A stretch of DNA of 64,000 nucleotides, taken from positions 1-64,000 of the forward strand of contig CANPVP010000002.1 in assembly GCA_947581825.1 (NCBI GenBank), read 5' to 3'. A program made the position numbers and the translations under genes. Origin of the DNA: an uncultured Clostridia bacterium. GTDB taxonomy: Bacteria; Bacillota; Clostridia; TANB77; CAG-508. Below are positions 47,681 to 57,611 of this stretch, in pieces; within the stretch, counting starts at the first letter, position 1; the number at the start of each line of letters is the position of its first letter. The notes under the pieces were generated by a model. That model was not told where the DNA came from, ran no database searches, and saw only the letters and a list, made by a program, of their open reading frames with translations.

Positions 47681-50629
47681 ATGAAAGTTTTATTTGCAGT
47701 TAGTGATGATAAAATATCAGAAGAGATAGTAAACGAATATAAAAAGAAGAACAAAGAGATAATAACATACAAAAATGTATACTATTTTAATGCAATATTA
47801 AAAGAGATTGAGAGAGATCAAACATATGACAGAATAGTCATTAGTGAGGAATTAGAACCATTTACTAATAATAATTATGAAGCAATTGATAAATTTATGT
47901 TTGAGAAGTTAGACAATATTAGTGATGAAATGACCAGAAATACATCAATAGTATTAATTTGTATAGATAGAAGAAATAAAGGAGATTCACTTTTGTCTAA
48001 ACTTTTTGGAATAGGACTGTATAATGCTCTACTAGGAAATGACAGAAATATACCAGAAGTTTGTAAATTATTAAGAATGCCACGTTCAAAAAAGGAAGCT
48101 AAAATATATTATGGATTAGAAACAGACGAAATAGAATATAAAAAAGAAGATGAAAATAGTGTATCTGAAAATGAAATTCAAAATATATTAGCTTTTTACA
48201 AAAGAAAAGAAGATCAACAAGACAGATATGCAGAGTTTTTTGATAATATCGCTGCTCAATATAATGATACACAATTACGACTTATTATAAAATATTTACC
48301 ACTAAATGTTAAAGCAATCTTAGAAACGGATTCTGAAAAATACCAATCTATTATGACTTTTTCAGAGAGTGCTTACCAAAAACAGAAAAACATAAATGAA
48401 GGAAAAAAGAAAAATTCTTTAAAAATGGGATTTATAGATAATAAAGATGGAAAAAAGAAGTTGTCAAGCCCAGTAATAGTACCTTCAGCAATAAAAAAAG
48501 ATGCTGTAAAAAAATTAGGTAGAAATAAACCAATTAATATAGAAGATGAAGAAGAAACTATTAATGAAGAAAATGAGATTAAGACAGATGAAATAGAAAA
48601 TAAACCTGTTACAAAAACGATAAAAAAAGTAAACGAAGAAGAGAACAAAAAAATTCAACAAATGACAAGCAGAAAAATAAAAGCAGAAAAATCATTAGCA
48701 GAAAAAAATGTTAAAAAGAAAAATATTGAAGAAAAAGTTAACGATAATGTTGAACCAACTAAAAAGAAAAGAGGAAGACCTAAGAAAAAAGTTGAAGCAG
48801 AAGTTGAGCAAGAAGTTAAACCTAAAAGAGGAAGAGGAAGACCTAAGAAAAATGCTAATGTGGAAGCAGATTTAGAAAATGAAGAAATTGAAGAAGACGA
48901 TATATTAAAAGTTGTGGAAGATGATGATGAACTTATAAATGCAATCAAAAAACCACAAATAGAAGATGAAGAACTATTAGATTTAGATGGGGAAGAAGAT
49001 GAAGATGATTTCCTAGATTTAGAGGAAGAAGAAAACGAAGAAGATGATGACTTACTAGATTTAGATGATGAAGAAGAAAACGAAGAAGATGATGACTTAC
49101 TAGATTTAGATGAAGAAGAAGAAAACGAAGAAGAAGATGATGACTTACTAGATTTAGATGATGAAGAAGAAAACGAAGAAGATGATGATGACTTACTAGA
49201 TTTAGATGAAGAAGAAAACGAAGAAGATGATGACTTACTAGATTTAGATGAAGAAGAAAACGAAGAAGAAGAAAACGAAGAAGAAGATGATGACTTACTA
49301 GATTTAGATGAGGAAGAAAACGAAGAAGAAGATGATGACTTACTAGATTTAGATGAGGAAGAAAACGAAGAAGATGATGACTTACTAGATTTAGATGAAG
49401 AAGAAAACGAAGAAGATGATGACTTACTAGATTTAGATGAGGAAGAAAACAAAGAAGAAGATGATGACTTACTAGATTTAGATGAGGAAGAAAACAAAGA
49501 AGAAGAAGATGACTTACTAGATTTAGATGAGGAAGAAAACGAAGAAGAAGATGATGACTTACTAGATTTAGATGAGGAAGAAAACGAAGAAGATGATGAT
49601 GACTTACTAGATTTAGCTAAAGAAGAAAACGAAGAAGATAATGACATTTTTGATAATAGTAAAAATAAATTAATAGAAAAAAGCAATGATAAAACAAGAA
49701 ATATTGTTATACAAAAAAATAATTCTAGAGAGATAAGTGTAGATGAAATCGATTTTTCTAATTTACTTACTCCAGATAAAAAACTAGCAGCATTTATAGG
49801 AACATCTAAAAATGGAACATCATTTTTAGTAAATAATATAGCTATGATTCTTGCAGATATGGGAATTAAAACATCTATTTTAGACTTAACAAAAAATAAA
49901 AATTCATACTATATATTCACAAAAAATGAAGAAGATTTGAGAAAAGTAGCATATTCGTCTTTTGATAATTTAAAAAATGGAATAGCACAAGGAATAAGTG
50001 TAAATAGAAACTTAAGTGTGTATACAGCTTTACCAGGAACAAATAATGATATAACAGATGTTAGTGCAATACTACCAACACTAATAAGAAGTTGTAGTGT
50101 AGTGTTGCTAGACTGTGATTTTGATACACCAATTAGTTATTTTGCAGCTGCCCAAGAGATATATTTGGTGCAAAGTATGGATATATTAACAATACAACCT
50201 TTAACATATTTCCTAAAAGAGTTAAAGAGTGTAGGAATAGATTTAGACAAAAAGGCGAGAGTAATAATAAATAAAGAGCAAAAAGTAAAAAATTTAAGTA
50301 AAAATGCAATTATAGGAGGTTTATCTTCTTATAATGATCCAGCAATGTCTTATATGACTAAATTATTTGATAAAGATAAGATAATAAATTATTCTTTACC
50401 TTTAGATGTAACAACAGGGGCAAAGTACTTAGAAACATTAGTAACTTGCGAACTTTCACTTTCTGGATATACAAAAAGTTTTATAGAAGAATTAAGAAGA
50501 ATTGCAATGGCAATATATTCATCTAAAAAAGGAGCACGTCCAGGAAAAATGGGAAGTATATATGATACAAATAGTAAATTTTCAAATAATATGAATTCTA
50601 CACTAGATGAAATGAAAAGAAAATATTAA
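47681..50629 (+). CDS. CpaE/MinD-like protein with AT-hooks and a long acidic repeat
   Basis: A 982-residue protein. The N-terminal domain (1-130) looks like a receiver-type fold. A basic linker holds two AT-hook-like motifs (KKRGRPKKK and KRGRGRPKK, about 365-395), followed by about 14 tandem copies of an acidic unit (LLDLDEEENEEDDD type, residues about 430-655). The C-terminal part (about 700-950, KKLAAFIGTSKNGTSFLVNN, then VVLLDCDFDTPISY) is a deviant-Walker ParA/MinD/CpaE ATPase-like fold, lacking the usual GKT loop. CpaE-like proteins position pilus or secretion machines; here the role is unknown. Confidence 0.7.
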   Translation: MKVLFAVSDDKISEEIVNEYKKKNKEIITYKNVYYFNAILKEIERDQTYDRIVISEELEPFTNNNYEAIDKFMFEKLDNISDEMTRNTSIVLICIDRRNKGDSLLSKLFGIGLYNALLGNDRNIPEVCKLLRMPRSKKEAKIYYGLETDEIEYKKEDENSVSENEIQNILAFYKRKEDQQDRYAEFFDNIAAQYNDTQLRLIIKYLPLNVKAILETDSEKYQSIMTFSESAYQKQKNINEGKKKNSLKMGFIDNKDGKKKLSSPVIVPSAIKKDAVKKLGRNKPINIEDEEETINEENEIKTDEIENKPVTKTIKKVNEEENKKIQQMTSRKIKAEKSLAEKNVKKKNIEEKVNDNVEPTKKKRGRPKKKVEAEVEQEVKPKRGRGRPKKNANVEADLENEEIEEDDILKVVEDDDELINAIKKPQIEDEELLDLDGEEDEDDFLDLEEEENEEDDDLLDLDDEEENEEDDDLLDLDEEEENEEEDDDLLDLDDEEENEEDDDDLLDLDEEENEEDDDLLDLDEEENEEEENEEEDDDLLDLDEEENEEEDDDLLDLDEEENEEDDDLLDLDEEENEEDDDLLDLDEEENKEEDDDLLDLDEEENKEEEDDLLDLDEEENEEEDDDLLDLDEEENEEDDDDLLDLAKEENEEDNDIFDNSKNKLIEKSNDKTRNIVIQKNNSREISVDEIDFSNLLTPDKKLAAFIGTSKNGTSFLVNNIAMILADMGIKTSILDLTKNKNSYYIFTKNEEDLRKVAYSSFDNLKNGIAQGISVNRNLSVYTALPGTNNDITDVSAILPTLIRSCSVVLLDCDFDTPISYFAAAQEIYLVQSMDILTIQPLTYFLKELKSVGIDLDKKARVIINKEQKVKNLSKNAIIGGLSSYNDPAMSYMTKLFDKDKIINYSLPLDVTTGAKYLETLVTCELSLSGYTKSFIEELRRIAMAIYSSKKGARPGKMGSIYDTNSKFSNNMNSTLDEMKRKY
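49000..49640 (+). repeat. Tandem acidic repeat within the CpaE-like gene
   Basis: About 14 units of 39-51 bases coding for LLDLDEEENEEDDD-like peptides. They differ mainly by added or lost GAA and GAT codons. The region can change length by slippage without breaking the frame. The long minus-strand Ser-rich frame opposite is its shadow. Confidence 0.9.
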
Positions 50630-50655
50630 AGATCAACTGATTGGGGTGAAATAAC

Positions 50656-51765
50656 GTGACAAATATATTGATGTTATTATTCGTAGTAGTATTAGTATTA
50701 GTAGTAGTAGCTTTAGTAATATATAATATGTGGATTAATAAGAAACTAAAAGATTTTAGAAATTTAAATGATAAAATAACAGGGTTAAATGTTTTACAAG
50801 ATTTTATGAGTACTATTAGCGAATATTCAACAGTAGATGATAAGATTCAAAAAATAAATGATATATTAATAGAAAATTATGATATAAAGTATTCGACAAT
50901 AGTTGTATTTAATGGAACTGAATATACAGTTAAAGCATCCAATGTAGAACAAAAACACTGGGAGACTTTAAAAAATCTACATGAAGAAGAGATTTTTGCA
51001 GATAGTATATCAACTGCAATGCCTAAATATGTTACCGTAAATAATGAAGGCGAACGCTTGCCATATCAAAAAATGGAATTTGGAAGAGCAAAGTCAGCAA
51101 TATTTTTTCCATTGTATATAGATAATGTTTATATTGGATATTGGATTATCGAAAGTGGAATAATATCTGCTTTCGATGATATGGATACAACTATATTAGA
51201 AGTAGTAAAGGATAATATTATATCAGTATTAAAAACAGTTGAATATCAAAACGTTATAGAAAATATAGTTAGAGTTGATAAATTTTCAAATTTATATACT
51301 GCAGAATATCTATATGGAAAAGGTAAAGAAATAATTGATAAATATATAACTTCAACAGTTGCAATGTTTAATATTATAAATATTGAAGAAATTAACGATA
51401 AGTATGGAAGAAAAATAGGAAATGAAATTATAAGCAAAATTAGTGAGAAAGTAAAAGAAAATATATCTTCACAATATATTTTTGTAAGATATATGGGACC
51501 AAAATTTGTAATAGTATTTTCTGGAATTGATTTAGACGGAGTAGTTGCATTTATTGATGAATTAAAAGAACAAGTAGAAAAAGAAGCTATAAAGCATGAA
51601 GTAAAACGAAAAGATGGAAAAAGTAGAGTAATAAATATAAAACCTAAATTAAATTTTGCAGTTACTACATACTATAAAGGTACAGCCTTAGAGAATGTTA
51701 CTAAAAAATTAGAGGAATACTTAGATTCAGCTGATGCTAATGAGAGTGACATAAATAATATATAA
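50656..51765 (+). CDS. Membrane GAF/degenerate GGDEF protein
   Basis: A 369-residue protein starting at GTG 50656 after TTGGGGTG. One N-terminal membrane helix (residues about 3-24), a GAF-like domain (about 45-190) and a GGDEF-like C-terminus whose signature is replaced by YMGPKF, so diguanylate cyclase activity is unlikely. It might bind nucleotide or act as a sensor. It follows the CpaE-like gene and precedes ireB closely (15 bases). Confidence 0.75.
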   Translation: MTNILMLLFVVVLVLVVVALVIYNMWINKKLKDFRNLNDKITGLNVLQDFMSTISEYSTVDDKIQKINDILIENYDIKYSTIVVFNGTEYTVKASNVEQKHWETLKNLHEEEIFADSISTAMPKYVTVNNEGERLPYQKMEFGRAKSAIFFPLYIDNVYIGYWIIESGIISAFDDMDTTILEVVKDNIISVLKTVEYQNVIENIVRVDKFSNLYTAEYLYGKGKEIIDKYITSTVAMFNIINIEEINDKYGRKIGNEIISKISEKVKENISSQYIFVRYMGPKFVIVFSGIDLDGVVAFIDELKEQVEKEAIKHEVKRKDGKSRVINIKPKLNFAVTTYYKGTALENVTKKLEEYLDSADANESDINNI

Positions 51766-51779
51766 AGGGGTGATTAGCA

Positions 51780-52034
51780 ATGGACATGGATAAAACTATG
51801 AATTTTAGAGTTGAGCATGATAAAAATATAAAGGCAAGAGAAATATTAAAAAAAGTCTATCAAGCTTTAGTAGAAAAAGGATATAACCCAATAAATCAAA
51901 TTGTAGGATATATATTATCTGGAGATCCAACGTATATAACAAGTCATAATGATGCAAGAAATCTAATAAGGCAAATAGAAAGAGATGAATTGTTAGAAAA
52001 AATGGTAAAAAATTATATAGGATTAGATGATTAA
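51780..52034 (+). CDS. ireB: IreB family regulatory phosphoprotein (UPF0297)
   Basis: An 84-residue protein with the family signature ([18 protein letters not shown], then [20 protein letters not shown]). In Enterococcus IreB is a substrate of the PASTA kinase; prkC and prpC occur at 4863-7679. AAAGGGGTGATTAGC precedes ATG. It overlaps ruvX, and the ireB-ruvX-DUF1292 order is the usual one in Firmicutes. Confidence 0.94.
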   Translation: MDMDKTMNFRVEHDKNIKAREILKKVYQALVEKGYNPINQIVGYILSGDPTYITSHNDARNLIRQIERDELLEKMVKNYIGLDD

Positions 52035-52035
52035 T

Positions 52036-52452
52036 ATGAGAATATTAGCAATTGATTATGGTGATAGTAGAGTTGGTATTGCTATAACAGACCCTTTAAA
52101 TATAACTGCACAAGGATTAGAAACAATACATTCAAATGGAAACGATAAAGTGGTTTTAAAAAGACTAGAAGAAATTTTTTCTAAATATGAAATAGATACG
52201 ATTGTTATTGGAAATCCTGTAAATATGGATGGTACAGAATCTACCAGAGTAGAAATTACAAATAAATTTATTGAAAAATTAAAATGTAAATTTGGAAAAA
52301 TAAAAATTTATAAAATAGATGAAAGATTAACAACAGTTGCGGCACATAAGACAATGAATTTCTTAGATGTGAATAAGCATAAGAAAAGAGGAATAGTAGA
52401 TACAATTTCTGCACAATATATATTAGAAATGTATTTAAATCGTCCCCAATAG
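52036..52452 (+). CDS. ruvX: YqgF/RuvX Holliday-junction resolvase-like protein
   Basis: A 138-residue RNase H-fold protein. Motifs are IDYGDSRVGIAITDP, VIGNPVNMDGTES and DERLTTVAA. It is also implicated in 16S rRNA processing. ATG 52036 directly follows the ireB stop (TAATATG). Confidence 0.92.
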   Translation: MRILAIDYGDSRVGIAITDPLNITAQGLETIHSNGNDKVVLKRLEEIFSKYEIDTIVIGNPVNMDGTESTRVEITNKFIEKLKCKFGKIKIYKIDERLTTVAAHKTMNFLDVNKHKKRGIVDTISAQYILEMYLNRPQ

Positions 52453-52513
52453 AAAGATTTTAAAATTGTAAATGTTACAATTAACTATAAAAATTTGAAA
52501 GGAGCAAATAAAA

Positions 52514-52837
52514 ATGGATAACGAAAATTTAGAGAATAACGAGGAAGCACTAGACAACATAATTATTTTAAATGATGAAGAAGGGAAAGAAGTTAAATTC
52601 GAATTCTTAGATTTAGTTGAATTAGATAATGAAGAATACATTATATTATTGCCAGCTGAAGAAGCAGAAGATGAAAATGAAGGAGAAGTAGTAATATTAA
52701 AAATAGAAGATTCTGAAGATAGTGATGAGGAATCATATGTAAGTGTTGATGATGAAGAAATCTTAAACAAAGTATTTGAAATATTCAAAGAAAAATTCAA
52801 AGATGAATTTGATTTCGTAGATGGTGATGAAGATTAA
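52514..52837 (+). CDS. DUF1292 protein
   Basis: A 107-residue very acidic protein with the DUF1292 core (FEFLDLVELDNEEYIILLPA). It belongs to the conserved ireB-ruvX neighbourhood. Function unknown. A terminator follows at 52852-52882. Confidence 0.9.
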   Translation: MDNENLENNEEALDNIIILNDEEGKEVKFEFLDLVELDNEEYIILLPAEEAEDENEGEVVILKIEDSEDSDEESYVSVDDEEILNKVFEIFKEKFKDEFDFVDGDED

Positions 52838-52851
52838 TAATAAAATTAAAA

Positions 52852-52882
52852 GAAATGGCAGTACTTAAGTATTGTCATTTTT
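52852..52882 (+). terminator. Terminator of the ireB-ruvX-DUF1292 group
   Basis: AAATGGCA and TGTCATTT flank a self-pairing loop (GTACTTAAGTAT), followed by TTTT. Confidence 0.8.
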
Positions 52883-53008
52883 TATATAGTAGGAATTTTC
52901 GTTTTTTCTTTTTTTCTATTGTTTATAAAATTAAATTAATATATAATTATATAAAATTGTGATAAAAACTTAATAAGCAATTATACTATAGAAAAAGGAG
53001 TTGAAGAT

Positions 53009-54307
53009 ATGACAAATATAAAAGTAAACTTTGAAAATACAAATATTTCATTGAAAGATATAATGGAATATCAAGAGAAAGTAGAAAAAATTCATGATGA
53101 ATTACATTCAAAAACAAATGATGAAAAAGAATTTTTAGGTTGGATGAAACTTCCAACTGATTATGATAAAGAAGAATTTAAAAGAATAAAAAAATCAGCG
53201 GAGAAGATAAAAAAAGATTCCTCAATATTATTAGTTATAGGAATAGGTGGCTCATATTTAGGAGCAAGAGCTGTTATAGAAGCATTAACACATTCTTTTA
53301 ATAATATGAGAAAAGGAAAAGAAACAAAGGTGTTGTATGCAGGAAATAATTTAAGCCCTAATTATATTACAGATTTGTTAGATTTGTTTCAAGATGAGGA
53401 TATATCAATCAATGTAATTTCTAAATCAGGAACTACAACAGAGCCTGCTATAGCATTTAGAATTTTTAGAGAATTTCTAGAAAATAAATATGGTGCAGAA
53501 GAAGCAAGAAAAAGAATATATGTAACAACAGATAAAGAAAAAGGAGCTCTAAAAAAATTAGCTACAGATGAAGGGTACGAAACATTTGTGGTTCCAGATA
53601 ATGTTGGAGGAAGATATTCAGTACTTACAGCAGTAGGGCTTTTACCAATAGCAGTTGCAGGGTGTGATATAGATAAACTTATGAAAGGAGCAGCAATAGC
53701 TCAAGGAAAATATGATGATAAGAATTTAAAATATAATGATTGTTATAAATATGCTGTAGCAAGAAATATATTGTATAACCAAGAAAAAAATATAGAAATA
53801 TTAGTTAATTACGAACCAAAATTACATTACTTCACAGAATGGTGGAAACAATTATATGGCGAAAGTGAAGGAAAAAATCTAAAGGGAATATTCCCAGCAG
53901 GTGTAGACTTTACAACAGATTTACATTCAATGGGACAATATATACAAGATGGTAGAAGAAATCTCTTCGAAACAGTTGTAAATATTGAAAATCCAAATAG
54001 TAATATAACAATGAAAGAAGATAATGACAATTTGGATGGACTAAATTATTTAGCAGGAAAAACTTTAGACTATGTAAACAAAAAGGCTATGGAAGGAACA
54101 ATAGAAGCACATGTTTCAGGAGAAGTTCCAAATATTATTATAAATGTAGAACGTTTAGATGAAGAATCAATAGGTCATTTAATATACTTTTTTGAACTTG
54201 CATGTGCAATGTCAGGAAATATTTTAGGGGTAAATCCATTTAATCAACCAGGAGTTGAAGAATATAAGAAGAACATGTTTAGATTACTAGAAAAACCAGG
54301 ATATTAA
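53009..54307 (+). CDS. pgi: Glucose-6-phosphate isomerase
   Basis: A 432-residue isomerase of glycolysis. [33 protein letters not shown] and [13 protein letters not shown] are conserved; the size matches the short Gram-positive type. AAAAGGAGTTGAAG precedes ATG. A terminator (54318-54364) follows. Confidence 0.96.
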   Translation: MTNIKVNFENTNISLKDIMEYQEKVEKIHDELHSKTNDEKEFLGWMKLPTDYDKEEFKRIKKSAEKIKKDSSILLVIGIGGSYLGARAVIEALTHSFNNMRKGKETKVLYAGNNLSPNYITDLLDLFQDEDISINVISKSGTTTEPAIAFRIFREFLENKYGAEEARKRIYVTTDKEKGALKKLATDEGYETFVVPDNVGGRYSVLTAVGLLPIAVAGCDIDKLMKGAAIAQGKYDDKNLKYNDCYKYAVARNILYNQEKNIEILVNYEPKLHYFTEWWKQLYGESEGKNLKGIFPAGVDFTTDLHSMGQYIQDGRRNLFETVVNIENPNSNITMKEDNDNLDGLNYLAGKTLDYVNKKAMEGTIEAHVSGEVPNIIINVERLDEESIGHLIYFFELACAMSGNILGVNPFNQPGVEEYKKNMFRLLEKPGY

Positions 54308-54317
54308 TATATAATTA

Positions 54318-54364
54318 AAAGCGAAGAATAATCATAATAATAAGATTATTCTTCTTGCTTTTTT
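54318..54364 (+). terminator. Terminator of pgi
   Basis: AAGCGAAGAATAATC pairs imperfectly with GATTATTCTTCTTGCTT, followed by TTTT. Confidence 0.85.
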
Positions 54365-54458
54365 ATTGAAAATGAAATATATAGTGATATAATAACTGCA
54401 TAAAATACTTATATAATTATATGGTATTAGAAATGCCTATTTAATAGGAGGAAATATT

Positions 54459-55301
54459 ATGATTAAATTTACTAAAATGCACGGGTTAGGAAATGATTAT
54501 GTTTATATTGATACTACTTCAAAAACTGGACAAAAGATTGAAGACGCATCAGCTTTAGCCAAGTTTGTAAGTGATAGACACTTTGGCATAGGCTCAGATG
54601 GATTAATTCTTATATGTGATAGTGAATTAGCAGATTTTAAAATGAGAATGTTTAACTATGATGGTAGTGAAGCTGAGATGTGTGGAAATGGTATTAGATG
54701 TGTTGGAAAATTTGTTTACGATAAGGGATTAACACAAAAAGAAGAAGTTACAATAGAAACTTTGGCAGGAATAAAAACATTAAAATTAAATATTGAAAAT
54801 GGAAAAGTGTCAACTGTAAGAGTAGATATGGGAGAGCCAATTTTAGCCCCAGAAAAAATACCAGTAATATCAGAAGAAGATATTGTTAAAAACTTGAAGA
54901 TAACAGCTTTAGATAGAGAATTTAAATTTACATGTGTATCTATGGGAAATCCACATGCAATAACAATAGTAGATAATGTGAAAGATTTTAACTTAGAAAA
55001 ATACGGGCCTGTTTTAGAATGTGATAAACATTTTCCTAAAAGAGCTAATATAGAATTTATAGAACTAGTAGATAAAAATAAAATTAAAATGAGAGTTTGG
55101 GAAAGAGGAGCTGGAGAAACATTAGCTTGTGGAACAGGAGCATGTGCATCTGCAGTTGCATGTAATATAAATGGTTATATTGAAAAGCAAACAACAGTAG
55201 AATTGCTAGGCGGAGATTTACAAATAGAATGGAATAATGATAACCATATATACATGACAGGACCAGCAACTACAGTATTTGAGGGAAGCATAGAATATTA
55301 A
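54459..55301 (+). CDS. dapF: Diaminopimelate epimerase
   Basis: A 280-residue two-domain epimerase. The catalytic cysteines are in CGNGIRC and [20 protein letters not shown] is at the start. It converts LL- to meso-diaminopimelate for lysine and peptidoglycan. The next gene dapL supplies its LL-DAP substrate, so the two form a short aminotransferase pathway unit. Confidence 0.97.
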   Translation: MIKFTKMHGLGNDYVYIDTTSKTGQKIEDASALAKFVSDRHFGIGSDGLILICDSELADFKMRMFNYDGSEAEMCGNGIRCVGKFVYDKGLTQKEEVTIETLAGIKTLKLNIENGKVSTVRVDMGEPILAPEKIPVISEEDIVKNLKITALDREFKFTCVSMGNPHAITIVDNVKDFNLEKYGPVLECDKHFPKRANIEFIELVDKNKIKMRVWERGAGETLACGTGACASAVACNINGYIEKQTTVELLGGDLQIEWNNDNHIYMTGPATTVFEGSIEY

Positions 55302-55374
55302 TAAGAGATTAAAATTAAAAATTGTATAGGAAACAATATTTTCCAATGCAATACATGAAAGGATGGTATATATT

Positions 55375-56619
55375 ATGATTAATATAAATGAAAATTTTTT
55401 AAATTTACAAGATAGTTACTTATTTTCAACAATAGCAAAAAAAGTAAGTGAATATCAACAAAAGAATCCAGATAAAAAAATTATAAAATTAGGAATAGGA
55501 GATGTTACTTTACCTGTTGTTGATGAAGTAAGAACTGCAATGAAGCAAGCTGTTGATGAAATGGGAAAAAAAGAAACTTTTAAAGGTTATGGACCAGAAC
55601 AAGGTTATGATTTCCTAAGAGAAAAGATTGTAGAGTGTGAATATAAAAACAGAGGTATAACAATTGAAAAAGATGAGATATTTGTATCAGATGGAGCAAA
55701 ATGTGATACAGGAAATATAGGAGATATATTTTCAGCAGAAAATAGAGTAGCAATAACAGATCCAGTATATCCAGTATATTTAGATACAAATGTTATGGCT
55801 GGAAGAAGTGGGTTATATAAAGAATCAGATGGAAAATACTCTAATATTGTATATATGCCATGTACAGCAGAAAATAATTTTGAACCAGAGTTACCATCAG
55901 AAAAAGTAGATATAATTTACTTATGCTTTCCAAACAATCCAACAGGTACAATACTAAATAAAAATCAGTTAAAAAAATGGGTAGAGTATGCAAAAGAAAA
56001 TAAATCAATTATTTTATATGATGCAGCATATGAAGCTTTTATAACTGAAAATGAAATTCCACACAGTATATATGAAATAGAAGGAGCAAAAGAAGTTGCA
56101 ATAGAATTCAAGAGCTATTCAAAAACAGCAGGATTTACAGGAATAAGATGTGGATATGTAGTAGTTCCTAAGGAGTTAAAAGGATATACAAAACAAGGAG
56201 AAGAAGTATCAATAAATAAATTATGGAATAGAAGACAATGCACTAAATTTAATGGAGTATCTTACATAACACAAAAAGGTGCAGAAGCAATTTATTCAGA
56301 AGAAGGACAAAAACAAATAAAAGCAAATATACAATATTATTTAGAAAACGCAAAAATAATTGTTGAAGGATTAAATTCAATAGGATTAAAAACATATGGA
56401 GGAGTAAATGCACCATATGTTTGGCTCAAATTACCAGAGGGAGTAAAATCATGGGAGTTCTTTGATAAATTATTAGAAGAAGTAGGTGTAGTAGGTACTC
56501 CAGGAGTTGGTTTTGGACCAAGTGGAGAAGGATATTTTAGATTAACTGCATTTGGAAATAGAGAAAATACAATAGAGGCAATAGAAAGAATAAAAAAATG
56601 GGATTTTTCTAAAAAATAG
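55375..56619 (+). CDS. dapL: LL-diaminopimelate aminotransferase
   Basis: A 414-residue PLP aminotransferase of the DapL type that makes LL-DAP directly from tetrahydrodipicolinate. ATG 55375 ([12 protein letters not shown]) follows AAAGGATGG; an ATG at 55363 lies within the ribosome site. [16 protein letters not shown] and the PLP lysine in [12 protein letters not shown] are clear. A DapL route is typical of Clostridia and some other lineages. Confidence 0.95.
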   Translation: MININENFLNLQDSYLFSTIAKKVSEYQQKNPDKKIIKLGIGDVTLPVVDEVRTAMKQAVDEMGKKETFKGYGPEQGYDFLREKIVECEYKNRGITIEKDEIFVSDGAKCDTGNIGDIFSAENRVAITDPVYPVYLDTNVMAGRSGLYKESDGKYSNIVYMPCTAENNFEPELPSEKVDIIYLCFPNNPTGTILNKNQLKKWVEYAKENKSIILYDAAYEAFITENEIPHSIYEIEGAKEVAIEFKSYSKTAGFTGIRCGYVVVPKELKGYTKQGEEVSINKLWNRRQCTKFNGVSYITQKGAEAIYSEEGQKQIKANIQYYLENAKIIVEGLNSIGLKTYGGVNAPYVWLKLPEGVKSWEFFDKLLEEVGVVGTPGVGFGPSGEGYFRLTAFGNRENTIEAIERIKKWDFSKK

Positions 56620-56654
56620 AGATGTTAAATTATACTGTATTAGAAATGTAGAGT

Positions 56655-56695
56655 ATCTAGGGGTCGACGTCCTCGACAACCCGCACATACAAGAA
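56655..56695 (+). other. GC-rich hairpin ahead of the HAD gene
   Basis: GGGGTCGA, a short loop (CGTCC) and TCGACAACCC form a compact stem in otherwise very AT-rich DNA. It ends six bases before AAAGGAGGAG of the next gene. No riboswitch class is recognised. The in-frame extension of the downstream gene across it is open but lacks a start codon. Confidence 0.4.
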
Positions 56696-56713
56696 GCAAA
56701 AGGAGGAGAAATT

Positions 56714-57415
56714 TTGAAAATAAAAGCTATTGGGTTTGATATTGGAGGAACTTTAGTAAATTATAATAAGCCATTAAGTTGGAGTGTGTCTTATCGTGAT
56801 GCAATTAAATTTATGTGTGAAGAAAATTGTTTGGAATTTTCAGATGATAGATTTAATATAGCAAAAGAGGTTTTGGAAAAATATAATACAAGAATAAATC
56901 CTAGAGAAAAAGAAGTTACATCGGATATAATTTTTGGAGAAATTTTTGAAAAATGGAATGAATCAAAAGATAAAATTTATAAAGCTAAGAAAGCTTTTTA
57001 TACTTTTTTTCAAAGAGAAACTAATCTATATGAGGATGCAAGAAAACTATTAGAATATTGTGAAGAAAATAATATTTTATGTGCAGTATATACAGATGTA
57101 GCGTATGGTATGGATGATGAATTCTCTTTAAAAGATATTATAGAATTTGAAAAATACATAAATTTAAAGCTTACTTCTGAAAATGTAGGTTATAGAAAAC
57201 CTAATAAAAAAGGTTTTGAAGTGATGTTAGAAAAATTCAATTGCAAACCAGAAGAAATGTTATATATAGGAGACGAACAAAAGGACATATTAGGCCCAAA
57301 ATCTATTGGAATGCTTTCAGTATTAATAAATAGAGAAAAAAAGGAAAAAAACTATAATCAGGATTATACAGTTGCAAGTCTACTAGAAGTTATAGATATA
57401 ATTAGGAGCTTGTAA
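56714..57415 (+). CDS. HAD-family hydrolase
   Basis: A 233-residue haloacid-dehalogenase-like protein starting at TTG 56714, five bases after AAAGGAGGAG. Motif I is FDIGGTLV, where the usual second Asp is Gly, as in some HAD subfamilies; motif IV YIGDEQKDILG and a Lys in RKPNKKGF are present. Substrate unknown. It lies between dapL and guaA. Confidence 0.85.
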   Translation: MKIKAIGFDIGGTLVNYNKPLSWSVSYRDAIKFMCEENCLEFSDDRFNIAKEVLEKYNTRINPREKEVTSDIIFGEIFEKWNESKDKIYKAKKAFYTFFQRETNLYEDARKLLEYCEENNILCAVYTDVAYGMDDEFSLKDIIEFEKYINLKLTSENVGYRKPNKKGFEVMLEKFNCKPEEMLYIGDEQKDILGPKSIGMLSVLINREKKEKNYNQDYTVASLLEVIDIIRSL

Positions 57416-57611
57416 ATATGGTAAAAGAAAATAAGAGGGTCTAAATTTAATAGTACAAATTTATTAAAAACAAAATTATTATTATGTAACTTTTACTATA
57501 GAGAATTTGTCTAAAAAGCTTGAAAAAAGCCAGATTTAATGATAAAATAATGTGCAACAGTTATGTAATAATGGAGGATAAAATCATTATAAAAGGGGAG
57601 ATAAAAATTAA

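Noticed and set aside
48655..49686. Ser/Lys-rich 343-codon minus-strand frame
   Set aside because: It is the complement of the acidic GAA/GAT repeat in the CpaE-like gene.
56600..56713. N-terminal extension of the HAD protein through the GC-rich hairpin
   Set aside because: The frame is open but has no start codon, and TTG 56714 has an excellent ribosome site; HAD proteins start near their DxxGT motif.
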